Shown: positions 17,351 to 26,317 of the stretch, one piece after another
How positions within the stretch are numbered: position 1 is the stretch's first letter
Layout of the letters: each line of letters begins with the position of its first letter
Assembly (NCBI GenBank): GCA_963578805.1
Contig: CAUZDY010000008.1
Coordinates: forward strand, 24,309 to 88,308
Length of the DNA stretch: 64,000 nt
Source: CAUZIB01 sp963578805
GTDB taxonomy: Bacteria > Acidobacteriota > Vicinamibacteria > Vicinamibacterales > UBA8438
Direction: 5' to 3'
Made by a program: the position numbers and the translations under genes
Notes under the pieces: generated by a model
Told to the model about the DNA's origin: nothing
The model's input: only the letters and a program-made list of their open reading frames with translations
Database searches by the model: none

Positions 17351-17947
17351 TTAACGCAGGTGGCGCCGTTCCATCTGCAGCGCCGTGGCGTAGTCGTCAG
17401 GCGTGTTGATGTTAAAGAAGAGAGTGCCGTCTGGGTCGAGGGTTGCTATGTCGTCCAGTCCAATCTCTCGAACTGTGACCGCCGACGTCAGTTCGCTGAC
17501 CTTGAAGATGCCAGCATCGAGATTGTGTTTAATCGCGTCGATACAGCTTTGGTTATATGCCGCGCAGAGCGGTTGGTGGCCCTCCGGGGTGCAGGGTATT
17601 GCCACGTCGACCTCACGGCCAGCCTCGGCCAGAAACCGAAGAAATTTGGCGGTGAGGAACGGCATGTCGCCAGCAATTATGAGCGTGACAGTCGTCGAGG
17701 CGTTAACCAACGCCGTGAGGATGCCGCCGAGGGGTCCACACCCTGGGCGTACGTCACTCCAAACCTGAACACCCAGATCGCCGTAGAGTTCTCGATCGTT
17801 GGCCACGATCGCGACATGTTGTGCCACCGCGCGTATCGTGGACAACTGTCGATCGATGATCCGCGTGCGGCCAACCTGCAGCAGCGCTTTGGGCTGGCCA
17901 CCCATCCGACGACCGTGACCGCCGGCAAGGATCACCGCCGTGCACAT
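17351..17947 (-). CDS. mobA: Molybdenum cofactor guanylyltransferase
   Basis: Transfers GMP from GTP to molybdopterin in molybdenum cofactor maturation. The start is set at MCTAVILAGGHGRRMGG, the nucleotidyltransferase P-loop-like signature (LAGGxxxRMGG with Lys in PKALLQVG). The metal-binding Asp lies in IIAGDMPFL, and PLCAAYN is conserved in MobA. At 198 residues the length is normal; the longer ORF start at 18064 would add a non-homologous Arg-rich extension. It is 21 bp upstream of argS on the same strand, so co-transcription is likely. Related molybdenum genes are absent here, and a MobA-like nucleotidyltransferase of another pathway is a weaker alternative. Confidence 0.88.
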   Translation of the reverse strand: MCTAVILAGGHGRRMGGQPKALLQVGRTRIIDRQLSTIRAVAQHVAIVANDRELYGDLGVQVWSDVRPGCGPLGGILTALVNASTTVTLIIAGDMPFLTAKFLRFLAEAGREVDVAIPCTPEGHQPLCAAYNQSCIDAIKHNLDAGIFKVSELTSAVTVREIGLDDIATLDPDGTLFFNINTPDDYATALQMERRHLR

Positions 17948-18062
17948 TCCGCGTAACCTTACCAGATTAGCTGGTCGGTCGTGGGGCGTGCGTTTGCACG
18001 TTGACAGTCTGCGGTGGCTCGTTCTACCGTTGGGATCTCTCGCCCCGTGTGACCGCGCGACC

Positions 18063-19430
18063 ATGATAAAGCGTACTAGGCGACTTCGAGTTGGGTTGGT
18101 GGTATGTTGGGCAGCATCGTCTGTTTTCGCGTCGTGGACCGCGGCTCGCCAGGAGAGTGGGGTTACGTCGACCCGACCGTTGGTCTATTCGGCCGTCGTC
18201 GATGCGCTCATCCATCCCGTGTCGGCGGAGTTCATTGAGCAGACGATCGCACGAGCTGATGCCGACGACGCGGCGCTAGTAGTAATCACGCTGCGGACAC
18301 CCGGCGGCCTCGTCGATTCCACCCGGTCCATAAATACGAGCATCATTGGCGCCGACACCCCGGTGGTCGTATATGTCGGACCAAGTGGGACCCGGGCCGC
18401 GTCGGCTGGTTTTCTGATCACGATCGCCGCCGATGTTGCGGCGATGGCTCCGGGGACTCACATTGGGGCGGCGCATCCGGTGTCCGGAAGTGGTGCCGCC
18501 ATGGATGAGGTCGCGGCGGAGAAGGCGGCATCCGATGTTGCAGCGTATGCGCGGTCGATCGCCAGTCAGCGGGGCCGGAACGTCGAGTTGGCTGAGAAGG
18601 CGGTCACCGAAAGTCAATCGTTCACCGAGCAGGAAGCGCTCACTGCCGCCCCCCCGCTGGTCGATTTGGTCGTCAGTGATTTCGACGACCTGCTCCGGCA
18701 GCTGGACGGCCGGATGGTGACGCGGTGGAACGGCGAGACTGTGGCTCTAAATACAGGTGACGCGCGCGTCGTAGAGGTCGAAATGAATTGGCGGCAAGAG
18801 CTGCTCAGTGCGATTGCACATCCCCAGGTGGCGGTGATGTTGTTTAGTCTAGGCACACTTGGGCTGACGGTCGAGCTCTGGAATCCCGGTGGGATTATTC
18901 CAGGCATCGTGGGTGGGCTCTGTCTCCTGTTGGCATTTTTTGCCTTTCAGATCTTGCCGATCAATTACGTTGGGTTACTCCTGATTCTCTTCGGTCTGTT
19001 GCTGCTAGTGGCTGAGATGATGACGACGACGTTTGGTCTTCTGGCAACCGGTGGGATAGTGAGTATGGTACTTGGCTCCGTCATGTTGATCGATTCACCG
19101 GCGCCTGAGATGCAGCTGGGGGGGTTGTTCATCGCCGCGTCGATGGTCGGGTTGGCGGTGGTCACCTTTCTTTTGGTTCGGCTCGGTGTACGCGCCCAAA
19201 TGGCGCCGCCCGTCAGCGGCCGTGCCGGTATGATTAAAGAAATTGGGAAAGCGCTAAGTCCGATCGGTCCGAGAACCCCTGGACGCGTTACCACGCACGG
19301 GGAAATTTGGGCCGCTACGTCCGAGGAGGACATCAACGAGGGCGACCAGGTTTGTGTCGTCTCGATTGACGGCATGCGGCTTACCGTTCGTCGCCTTACA
19401 CCTGCCAGACCCGGAGGGTCACAGACATGA
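18063..19430 (+). CDS. NfeD-type membrane-bound serine protease (ClpP-class)
   Basis: Long-form NfeD protein of 455 residues with an N-terminal signal segment. A ClpP-like protease domain follows (LRTPGGLVDSTRSI; catalytic Ser in GTRAASAGFLI; Lys in VAAEKAASDV), then four or five membrane helices (about 285-390), then a C-terminal OB-fold (ISPIGPRTPGRVTTHGEIWAA-like). This protease cleaves the C-terminal region of stomatin-like partners. It is directly followed by a slipin gene with a four-base ATGA overlap, the classical NfeD-slipin pair. ATG 18063 was chosen because it precedes the signal segment; the upstream ORF start would overlap divergent mobA. Confidence 0.92.
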   Translation: MIKRTRRLRVGLVVCWAASSVFASWTAARQESGVTSTRPLVYSAVVDALIHPVSAEFIEQTIARADADDAALVVITLRTPGGLVDSTRSINTSIIGADTPVVVYVGPSGTRAASAGFLITIAADVAAMAPGTHIGAAHPVSGSGAAMDEVAAEKAASDVAAYARSIASQRGRNVELAEKAVTESQSFTEQEALTAAPPLVDLVVSDFDDLLRQLDGRMVTRWNGETVALNTGDARVVEVEMNWRQELLSAIAHPQVAVMLFSLGTLGLTVELWNPGGIIPGIVGGLCLLLAFFAFQILPINYVGLLLILFGLLLLVAEMMTTTFGLLATGGIVSMVLGSVMLIDSPAPEMQLGGLFIAASMVGLAVVTFLLVRLGVRAQMAPPVSGRAGMIKEIGKALSPIGPRTPGRVTTHGEIWAATSEEDINEGDQVCVVSIDGMRLTVRRLTPARPGGSQT

Positions 19431-20200
19431 GTCCCTATTTCATCGCCGCGCTCATCATCGGTGCTTACCTTGTGAACTCGGTCAAGATCTTGAACGAATA
19501 TGAGCGCGGCGTGATCTTCCGGCTCGGGAAGCTTTTATCGAGTCCCAAGGGGCCGGGCGTGATCCTGGTGTTCGCGCCAATTGACCGTATGGTAAAGGTT
19601 GGTCTCCGGACGATTGTGATGGACGTGCCACCGCAGGACGTCATTACGCGAGACAACGTGTCGGTCAAGGTGAATGCCGTCGTCTATTTTCGGGTTATGG
19701 ATCCGCAGCGGGCGATCGTGGAGGTCGAGAATTTCCACTATGCCACCTCGCAGTTGGCGCAGACGACATTGCGAGCCGTCCTGGGGCAGGTCGAGCTAGA
19801 CGACCTCCTCGCTGAGCGTGAGCGGCTGAATCAAAATCTACAGCAAATTCTCGACACGCAGACCGACCCATGGGGCGTCAAAGTGTCGGCCGTGGAGGTG
19901 AAGCATGTCGATCTGCCCCCTGATATGCAGCGGGCGATCGCAAAGCAGGCGGAAGCTGAGCGCGAGAAGCGTGCTAAAATCATCCACGCAGAAGGCGAGT
20001 TCCAGGCGTCGACGCAGCTCGCCAACGCGGCAGAAGTCATCGCCAAACAACCGCTCGCCGTGACGCTTCGGTATCTCCAGACGGCAACCGAGGTGGCAGG
20101 TTCGGACAAGAACTCGACGCTTATCTTTCCGTTACCGGTGGATTTACTCAGCGTGTTCATGCCCAAGACTACATCCGGGGAAGAGCCCGGATCGAAGTAG
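19427..20200 (+). CDS. Slipin (stomatin/prohibitin-family membrane protein)
   Basis: A 257-residue SPFH-domain protein with one N-terminal membrane helix (YFIAALIIGAYLVNSV). It carries the stomatin signature EYERGVIFRLGKLL followed by GPGVILVFAPIDRMVKV, the VRDNVSVKVNAVVYFRV strand and AKQAEAEREKRAKIIHAEGEF, the oligomerising helix. It forms large membrane-associated rings and is the likely substrate or partner of the NfeD protease translated just upstream. A C-terminal Pro-containing tail with several hydrophobic residues (IFPLPVDLLSVFM) is the type of site that the paired protease cleaves. Confidence 0.94.
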   Translation: MSPYFIAALIIGAYLVNSVKILNEYERGVIFRLGKLLSSPKGPGVILVFAPIDRMVKVGLRTIVMDVPPQDVITRDNVSVKVNAVVYFRVMDPQRAIVEVENFHYATSQLAQTTLRAVLGQVELDDLLAERERLNQNLQQILDTQTDPWGVKVSAVEVKHVDLPPDMQRAIAKQAEAEREKRAKIIHAEGEFQASTQLANAAEVIAKQPLAVTLRYLQTATEVAGSDKNSTLIFPLPVDLLSVFMPKTTSGEEPGSK

Positions 20201-20238
20201 GCCAAAAATCGCAAGCCTGAACGGCGTTGTCTTACCTC

Positions 20239-20958
20239 ATGCCTTCTGCGGCTTCCAGCGAGACCACACCAACTGCCAAACAGGTTGTCTTTCTCTTAAT
20301 GGCGGCCACAGTGGTGGCCGTCGTGGTGTTTCTCTGCGGGGTGTTGGTCGGCCGGGACCTTCCAGTCGGTGGCGGACCTATCTCGGCTGATGGATCCGAC
20401 ATGGCTACTACCTACGACTTGCCGACAGCGACGCTCAGCTCGCCCAGCTCAGAGCCGTCGGCGGCTGCCGGCCAAAGTGCCGAGCTGACGTACTATCGCC
20501 GCCTGGACGGCAGCCAGGCGGCTCCAGACGTGCTGCGTCCAGGCTCAAGTGGCGGAGGGTCAGACGTCGACAGCTCGCCGGTCCAGGTCCAGGACGGAGG
20601 CGACGAGCGTCCGAACACCCCCGAGCCCGGTGAGCAGGACATCCATCGCGGATCTGTCGAAACCCAAGCGCAGGAGTCACAGCTATTGCCGTCTGTGTCC
20701 GAGTTGGCATCGGTAGTCCAAGCGACGGACGGCTATTCGGTACAGGTCATGGCCTTGCGCTCTTTGGTAGCGGCCCGGGAAGTCGTGACACGGCTCTCCG
20801 ACAAAGGCTTTCCGGCGACGGTCGTGCTCCCAGAGGCCGATGCCCCCAGTGCATTGTTCCGGATTCGCGTTGGACCGTATGAGGACCGAGCCGAAGCCCA
20901 GCGCATCATGAGTCGCCTGGAGACCGAAGAACAATTCGAGGCGTTCGTTACCCGCTGA
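20239..20958 (+). CDS. SPOR-domain membrane protein
   Basis: A 239-residue protein with one N-terminal membrane helix (about residues 15-40), a long Ser/Gly/Pro-rich periplasmic linker, and a C-terminal SPOR domain (about 165-239: YSVQVMALRSLVAAREVV ... FRIRVGPYEDRAEAQRI). SPOR domains bind peptidoglycan stripped of stem peptides and mark septal wall, so a role in division or wall remodelling is likely. ATG 20239 is preferred over TTG 20227 for codon type, though no clear ribosome-binding site precedes either. Its stop overlaps the lnt start (TGATG). Confidence 0.85.
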   Translation: MPSAASSETTPTAKQVVFLLMAATVVAVVVFLCGVLVGRDLPVGGGPISADGSDMATTYDLPTATLSSPSSEPSAAAGQSAELTYYRRLDGSQAAPDVLRPGSSGGGSDVDSSPVQVQDGGDERPNTPEPGEQDIHRGSVETQAQESQLLPSVSELASVVQATDGYSVQVMALRSLVAAREVVTRLSDKGFPATVVLPEADAPSALFRIRVGPYEDRAEAQRIMSRLETEEQFEAFVTR

Positions 20959-22508
20959 TGCTCGCCCTCCTCTCGGGCGTGTTGCTCTTTCTTAGTTTTC
21001 CCAGTTTCGGTCATCCTGCCTTCGCGTGGATTGCGCTTCTACCGCTGCTGGTGACGACGGCTCATGCATCCTCTTCGATCCAGGCGTTTCGTCGAGGCCT
21101 CTTGACTGGGGTCGTGCACTTCATTGGCACGATTTACTGGATCCCTCGAGTGCTGGAGGATTTCGGAGGGTTGTCTCTCGCGGCATCGTGGGGTGTTCAC
21201 CTGCTCTTAGTCGGTTACCTGGCACTGTTCCCCGCGCTGTTCGCGGTCGCCATCTGGATGCTCTGCCGGCGTTTTGGCGCAGCGGCTGTAGTCGCCGCAC
21301 CAGCCGTCTGGGTGACAAGCGAGCTTGGCCGAATCTATCTCTTTACCGGGTTTCCGTGGGAACTCTTGGGTTACAGCCAGGCCTCGGTGTTGTGGGTGGC
21401 TCAGCTTGCGAGCGTCGTGGGGGTTCTCGGGGTTTCCGCCCTAGTTGCATCGGTCAGTGGGTCTCTGGCATATCTCGTCCTGGCGGGACGGCGGCGGGCG
21501 GGCGGTGTCCTGGCGGGGACGGTTGCGCTCATCGTCGTGTGCCTCGCCTTCGGTAATCTGCGTGTGAAGTCGGACAAATGGGTCGACGCTGGTATCCCGC
21601 TGAGGATAGCTGTGGTCCAGGGGAACATCGCCCAGGATGATAAATGGGATCCTGCGCTAGGCGACATGATTCTCGACAAGTATCTCGCGTTGACACATCG
21701 AGCCGTTGACGAGGGTGCGAGTCTCGTCGTGTGGCCTGAGGCGGCCACGCCCTTTGCCTTCCAGACCGACTCGCGTTCCGAGCGTATTCGCCATCTTGCG
21801 CGTGAGCGGGGCGTCTATCTTCTACTGGGGACCACTGACGTCATATGGGATGATGAGCCCAGGTACTACAACGCTGCAGTCCTCGTTGACTTGAGAGGCG
21901 CGACTGCTGGGGTGTATCACAAGCAGCATCTCGTGCCGTTTGGTGAGTATGTACCGATGCAGGACCTGTTCTCGTTCGTGTCACCACTGGTCGAAAACGT
22001 CGGGGGATTTTCAGCGGGTGATGCCCCGGTGACGTTAATTATGGGGGACCAGGCAATTGGTGTGGCTGTTTGCTACGAGATTATCTATCCTGGACTCGTT
22101 CGCGGTTTCGTGACGGGTGGGAGTCGTCTGCTCACGACTGTCACCAATGACGCGTGGTACGGCCGCACTGCGGCGCCGTACCAGCACTTCCAGCAGGCGA
22201 CCATGCGTGCGATCGAACAGGGTCGCTTCCTTGTTCGGGCCGCCAACACCGGCATCAGTGGAGTGATTGACCCCTACGGTCGAGTCATCGCACAGACCGC
22301 GCTGTTTCAGGATGATGTGCTCACGGCCAACGTGCGGTTGATCGACGATCTGACACTGTATACGAGGTACGGTGATCTACTGGCGTTTGGCTGCGGCATC
22401 ATGACGCTGGCGCTACTGATGGTTGTGGGCGTCACGCAGGGCATTCGCCCGGGTCGGCGACGAGCGACTGATTCGATGGAACCAGGACGGAGGCGTGGTG
22501 AAAATTGA
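20958..22508 (+). CDS. lnt: Apolipoprotein N-acyltransferase
   Basis: Adds the third acyl chain to bacterial lipoproteins in the inner membrane, completing triacylation before Lol sorting. About seven N-terminal membrane helices (residues 1-200) precede a nitrilase-like periplasmic domain. The catalytic triad is visible: Glu in WPEAATPF, Lys in YHKQHLVPFGEYVP and Cys in VAVCYE. A final membrane helix lies at about 480-500. At 516 residues it has the family length. It fits the LolC/E and LolD genes at 41-43 kb. Its 3' end overlaps the prfB start. Confidence 0.95.
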   Translation: MLALLSGVLLFLSFPSFGHPAFAWIALLPLLVTTAHASSSIQAFRRGLLTGVVHFIGTIYWIPRVLEDFGGLSLAASWGVHLLLVGYLALFPALFAVAIWMLCRRFGAAAVVAAPAVWVTSELGRIYLFTGFPWELLGYSQASVLWVAQLASVVGVLGVSALVASVSGSLAYLVLAGRRRAGGVLAGTVALIVVCLAFGNLRVKSDKWVDAGIPLRIAVVQGNIAQDDKWDPALGDMILDKYLALTHRAVDEGASLVVWPEAATPFAFQTDSRSERIRHLARERGVYLLLGTTDVIWDDEPRYYNAAVLVDLRGATAGVYHKQHLVPFGEYVPMQDLFSFVSPLVENVGGFSAGDAPVTLIMGDQAIGVAVCYEIIYPGLVRGFVTGGSRLLTTVTNDAWYGRTAAPYQHFQQATMRAIEQGRFLVRAANTGISGVIDPYGRVIAQTALFQDDVLTANVRLIDDLTLYTRYGDLLAFGCGIMTLALLMVVGVTQGIRPGRRRATDSMEPGRRRGEN

Positions 22509-23635
22509 GTACGAGGAGCTAATTCGACGCTACCAGGATCTCATGAAACGGGCGGCTGACCTGCGGAGTTATCTTTGACGCAGCCAGTCCCGTAAGTGAG
22601 ATCGCCGAGCTCGAGGCAAGGGCTGCAGCCCCGGACTTTTGGAACGACAACGATGCCGCCCAACGTGTCCTGCAACGCCGTCAACGACTTCAAGAGGACC
22701 ATGAACTCGCGATTTCCTTGAAACAGCGGGCTGACGATCTTGCAGTACTGGTTGATTGGGCGGGTCAGGGGGAAAGTGTCGAGGACGACCTTAAGGTGGC
22801 CCTGGACGGTCTCTCCAATGAGATCGATGCGGCCGAGATCAAGAAAATGCTAAGCGGTGAACACGATCGCTGCAACGCGATTGTGACGATTCACCCCGGA
22901 GCTGGCGGGACCGAGTCTCAGGACTGGGCGGAGATGCTGCTTCGCGCGTATCTTCGTTGGGCAGAGCGCCGAGGGTTGACACGAGACATCATCGACTATC
23001 AACCGGGCGATGAGGCTGGAATTAAAGCCGCGACGGTCACCGTGAAGGGGGACTATGCCTACGGCCTACTGTTGGCCGAGGTGGGCGTTCACCGCCTTGT
23101 TCGTATTTCACCCTTCGACCAGGCTGCCCGGCGACATACCTCGTTCGCGTCGGTCTTTGTGTGGCCAGAGCTCCCGGAGAACGTGGAGGTTGAGGTTGAT
23201 GGTAAGGATCTTCGGATCGATACCTACCGGTCGAGCGGAGCCGGCGGACAGCACGTCAACGTGACGGACTCTGCGGTTCGGATCACCCACCTGCCCACCG
23301 GGATTGTGGTCTCGTGTCAGAACGAGCGGTCACAACACCGAAACCGCGCTTCTGCGATGAGCGTGCTCAGGGCGCGTCTCTACGATGTCAAGATCAAGGC
23401 GCAGCAGGAGAAAATGGAGAAAATCGGGGGAGAAAAGAAGGACATCGCCTTCGGTAGTCAGATCCGAAGCTATGTCCTGCATCCGTACCGGCTGGTCAAG
23501 GACCACCGAACGAAGATGAATGTCGGCAACGTCGACCGTGTCCTCGATGGTGACCTCGACGGTTTTATCAAGACCTATCTCATGCAGAAGGCGGCCGGCA
23601 CCTTGGGCGATGGCGGCGGAGCCAATGAGACCTGA
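22498..23635 (+). CDS. prfB: Peptide chain release factor 2 (expressed by programmed +1 frameshift)
   Basis: Releases completed proteins at UGA and UAA. Two segments must be joined. GTG 22498 opens 26 codons (start MKIEYEELIRRYQDLMKRAA, ending SYL) that stop at TGA 22576-22578. Reading then continues in the +1 frame from GAC 22577 to the stop at 23635, giving 378 residues in all. The fused product carries the RF2 codon-recognition tripeptide in RISPFDQ and the catalytic GGQ loop in AGGQHVN. A good site (GGACGGAGG) precedes GTG 22498, which overlaps the end of lnt. The in-frame TGA is the known autoregulatory switch, not a pseudogene lesion. Confidence 0.95.
22564..22579 (+). promoter_or_regulatory. 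prfB: Programmed +1 frameshift site of prfB
   Basis: CGGAGT TAT CTT TGA C: a Shine-Dalgarno-like GGAG a few bases before the slippery CTT, then TGA followed by C. This matches the established RF2 frameshift cassette (YAT CTT TGA C), with the weak TGA-C context that makes termination depend on RF2 level. It occurs at codons 22-27, where other RF2 genes have it. Confidence 0.93.
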
Positions 23636-23686
23636 CCTAAAGGTGCGCGACCAAGCCAACCGGTCGATAGTGAGTACGGCCTCCGG

Positions 23687-26074
23687 TCATTGGAAGAGGG
23701 CGGCACCCGGCTCGGTGCCCGCGATAAACGTTTCTTGCAGGGCGCCTCTCGACCACGGCTCTGTGACATCGCCCGTCGTAGAGTCGATTGACCTAAAGAC
23801 GATATTGTTGGGCGTGCGGAACCCTCGGGGCGCCTCGCGGCCATCGATATGTGCGCGAACGAAGTCAATCCAGATAGGGAGCGCGACCCGCGCACCCTCT
23901 TCTGTGTCGCCCAGCGTCTTCTTTTCGTCATAGCCGACCCAGACCCCGACCGTGATGTCTGGATCGAACCCGACGAACCAGGCGTCGGTGTAATCATCCA
24001 TGGTGCCGGTCTTTCCACCAAGAGGCCAGCCCAGCCTTGACGCGCGTACCCCAGTGCCCCGCTGGACGACGCCTCGCATGAGGCTCACCATGATGTACGC
24101 CGTATCTGGTCGCAGTGCATCCTGCGGGACCGGACGCGAGGTTTCCAGTACATCACCCGCGCGATCCACTATCCGCTCGATCTGATATGGAACCATACGC
24201 GTACCTCGGTTCGGAAATGCCGAGTAAGCGCTCGTGACCTCCAGTAGCGTAGTTTCCGCTGAGCCTAGGGCCACAGAGAGAAACGGAGGAATTGGAGAAG
24301 TAAACCCAAGACGCCTGGCGAAGTCTACGACCGTTTCTGGTCCGATTTGTTTCATAATCCACACGGCGGGGACATTGCGAGACTTCTCTAGTGCCCGCCG
24401 CAGGGTGATCGGTCCCTCGTATGTGAGGTCGTAGTTGGTCGGTTCGTAGGGGTCCTGGTCTGGACCGACATCATAACTGACCGGCTCGTCAAGCACGATA
24501 GACGCAGCGGTGAAGCCCTGATCGACTGCGGCCGCGTAGAGTACGCCTTTGAAGAGAGACCCGAGCTGGCGATAGGCTTGAGTCGCGCGGTTAAACTTAC
24601 TACGTTCGAAGTTATAGCCCCCCACCATGGCGAGAATCCGCCCCGTCTGATTCTCGATCGCCAAGAGGGCGCCCTCCGCCAGCGGCTCCTGTTCGAGCTT
24701 GGCTTCGATAGTTGGTTTTGCGAGTTCATTCCCGTTGGCGTCGGCTGTATCGAGTGCCGTGATCTTGATTTCGATCAGATCGCCAGGCCGCACGAGTTGG
24801 TCGGCCGGTGTCCGTCCGATTCCTCGGAACCCCTCGGTTTCACCCGATGGGAGTGCCCTCAGGCCTTTAGGGACGACCGTTGCCGTATACGGTCCGAAGC
24901 GAACCTGCATGGCGTCACGGTCCACGCTCGTGACGACCGCTGGGACGATATCATCGGCGCCCATCGCGAACACCCATCGGCTGTCCTTGTAGGAGGCCAG
25001 GACTTTCTCGGCGGCCTCAGTGTCAGCCTCGACGGCAACTTCGTCGAGAATATTTCGCTCTGGGGTGCGGAAGCCTCGGCGTTTGTCGTGTGCCCGAAGA
25101 CCATTGGCAATTGCCTGATTGGCCGCTACTTGTAGCCGAGCGTCGAGTGTCGTGTGGACACTCAGGCCCTCCTCATACAAACGAGTGGCACCGTATTCCT
25201 TCTCCAAGTGTTGGCGAACCTCCTCGATAAAGTACGGTGCAATCGAGTTGCTTCGCACGGTTCTTTCGGCCAGTCTAATCGGCTGCGCCATGGCCTCGGC
25301 GGCCTCTTCCGTGGAGACGTAGCCCTCAGTCGCCATCCTTTGCAGCGCATAATCGCGGCGGCTCTGTGCCAGTTCCATGTTGACGAGAGGGCTTTGCCTC
25401 GACGGTGTTTGGTGGATGCCGGCAATCATGGCCGCTTCACCAAGTTCGAGCTCTTGCGCCGGCTTTCCGAAGTACAGACGCGAGGCCGCCTCGACGCCGT
25501 AAGCGCTGTGGGAGGACGTGCCGAGCCACATTTGATTGGCGTAGAGCGTGAAAATCTCGCGTTTCGTGTACCGCTTTTCAATGTGAACCGTGTAGTAGGC
25601 TTCCCGAAGCTTGCGCTGCCAGGTCTTCTGGAGACCAAGACTCTCCCCTTTCAGTGTGACGTTGCGGGCGAGTTGCATCGTGATGGTGCTGGCGCCGGCG
25701 GCAGTTAGGTCTCCTTTGATGACGTTCGAGACCATAGTCAAAACGATGCGGGGGATGTTGAAGCCGACGTGGTTGAAGAAATCTCCGTCCTCGGCAGCGA
25801 TGATGGCATTCCGAAAAACTTCCGGGATCTCGTCGTAGCTGAGGATGAGGCGCCGCTGTGTTGCGAATTCACCGATCAGCACTCCGGATCGATCGTGGAT
25901 GCGGGTGATTGTTCCTGGAGTGTACCCGTCAAGCTCTGAGATCTCCGGCAGGTCAGGTGAGTAGGCGAATAGCACACCACTCAGTATCCCCAGCAGAGCC
26001 ACGATGGCAAATGCACCAAGCACGAGTACCCGCTGGACCAATGATTTTGTCTTCAGATTCTTCTTCCTCGCCAT
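23687..26074 (-). CDS. Class A penicillin-binding protein (PBP1A-type)
   Basis: Bifunctional peptidoglycan glycosyltransferase/transpeptidase of 795 residues, with one N-terminal membrane anchor (about 14-38). The glycosyltransferase domain carries AAEDGDFFNHVG (catalytic Glu) and GASTITMQLARN. The transpeptidase domain has the nucleophile in QLGSLFKG (SLFK tetrad, about residue 490), SRN (SxN) in EKSRNVPAV and KTGT in GGKTGTMDDY. An OB-like domain sits between the two halves. It builds and cross-links the wall in the periplasm. It is transcribed against prfB (convergent, 50-bp gap) and away from dnaK, with about 240 bp of AT-rich intergenic DNA upstream. Confidence 0.95.
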   Translation of the reverse strand: MARKKNLKTKSLVQRVLVLGAFAIVALLGILSGVLFAYSPDLPEISELDGYTPGTITRIHDRSGVLIGEFATQRRLILSYDEIPEVFRNAIIAAEDGDFFNHVGFNIPRIVLTMVSNVIKGDLTAAGASTITMQLARNVTLKGESLGLQKTWQRKLREAYYTVHIEKRYTKREIFTLYANQMWLGTSSHSAYGVEAASRLYFGKPAQELELGEAAMIAGIHQTPSRQSPLVNMELAQSRRDYALQRMATEGYVSTEEAAEAMAQPIRLAERTVRSNSIAPYFIEEVRQHLEKEYGATRLYEEGLSVHTTLDARLQVAANQAIANGLRAHDKRRGFRTPERNILDEVAVEADTEAAEKVLASYKDSRWVFAMGADDIVPAVVTSVDRDAMQVRFGPYTATVVPKGLRALPSGETEGFRGIGRTPADQLVRPGDLIEIKITALDTADANGNELAKPTIEAKLEQEPLAEGALLAIENQTGRILAMVGGYNFERSKFNRATQAYRQLGSLFKGVLYAAAVDQGFTAASIVLDEPVSYDVGPDQDPYEPTNYDLTYEGPITLRRALEKSRNVPAVWIMKQIGPETVVDFARRLGFTSPIPPFLSVALGSAETTLLEVTSAYSAFPNRGTRMVPYQIERIVDRAGDVLETSRPVPQDALRPDTAYIMVSLMRGVVQRGTGVRASRLGWPLGGKTGTMDDYTDAWFVGFDPDITVGVWVGYDEKKTLGDTEEGARVALPIWIDFVRAHIDGREAPRGFRTPNNIVFRSIDSTTGDVTEPWSRGALQETFIAGTEPGAALFQ

Positions 26075-26317
26075 GTTTCAGTCTCTGAGAATCGTTTATC
26101 CGATCGGGTTCAAATATTGTACACGGCTCGAAGACCATCTCTCTAGTGTTCTAGCTTTAGATTTGTAATCAGACCGTTAGTGTGGTTATTGGGCGGTCAC
26201 AGCCGAACACGGCTCTGATCCGCTCACTATATGATAAATGTACACTCATATTATATAATCATGTTTGCTATATAATTTAAGGCTCTAGAACATTACTTAA
26301 GAGCGGGGAAGCAGACG
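26075..26317. promoter_or_regulatory. AT-rich dnaK control region between the PBP and dnaK genes
   Basis: This 243-bp divergent intergenic region is far richer in A/T than its surroundings, especially 26220-26290. It contains two perfect TATAAT boxes, at 26254-26259 and 26271-26276, neither with a clear -35 partner. A palindrome lies at 26229-26251. A short AGCCG/CGGCT hairpin sits at 26201-26214. The dnaK ribosome-binding site GGGGAAG is at about 26307. The region probably carries heat-shock and housekeeping promoters for the dnaK operon and the promoter of the PBP gene. Confidence 0.6.
26229..26251. promoter_or_regulatory. Candidate HspR operator (HAIR-like palindrome)
   Basis: ATATGA and TCATAT face each other across 11 bp. 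Placing the TGA and TCA cores in the known HspR element (CTTGAGT-N7-ACTCAAG) gives exactly the expected 14-bp core-to-core spacing, and the right half ACTCATA keeps five of seven bases. The left half is weak. It overlaps the promoter zone of an operon that encodes HspR itself, so autoregulation is plausible. This is inference. Confidence 0.35.

Noticed and set aside
17288..17956. Plus-strand 222-codon ORF over mobA
   Set aside because: Antisense to mobA and the argS start; the mobA motifs are clear on the other strand.
22576..22578. In-frame stop suggesting a broken prfB
   Set aside because: It is the known programmed frameshift stop of RF2, with the expected CTT TGA C context.
24578..25135. 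Plus-strand 185-codon ORF within the PBP gene
   Set aside because: Antisense to the penicillin-binding protein and without motifs.
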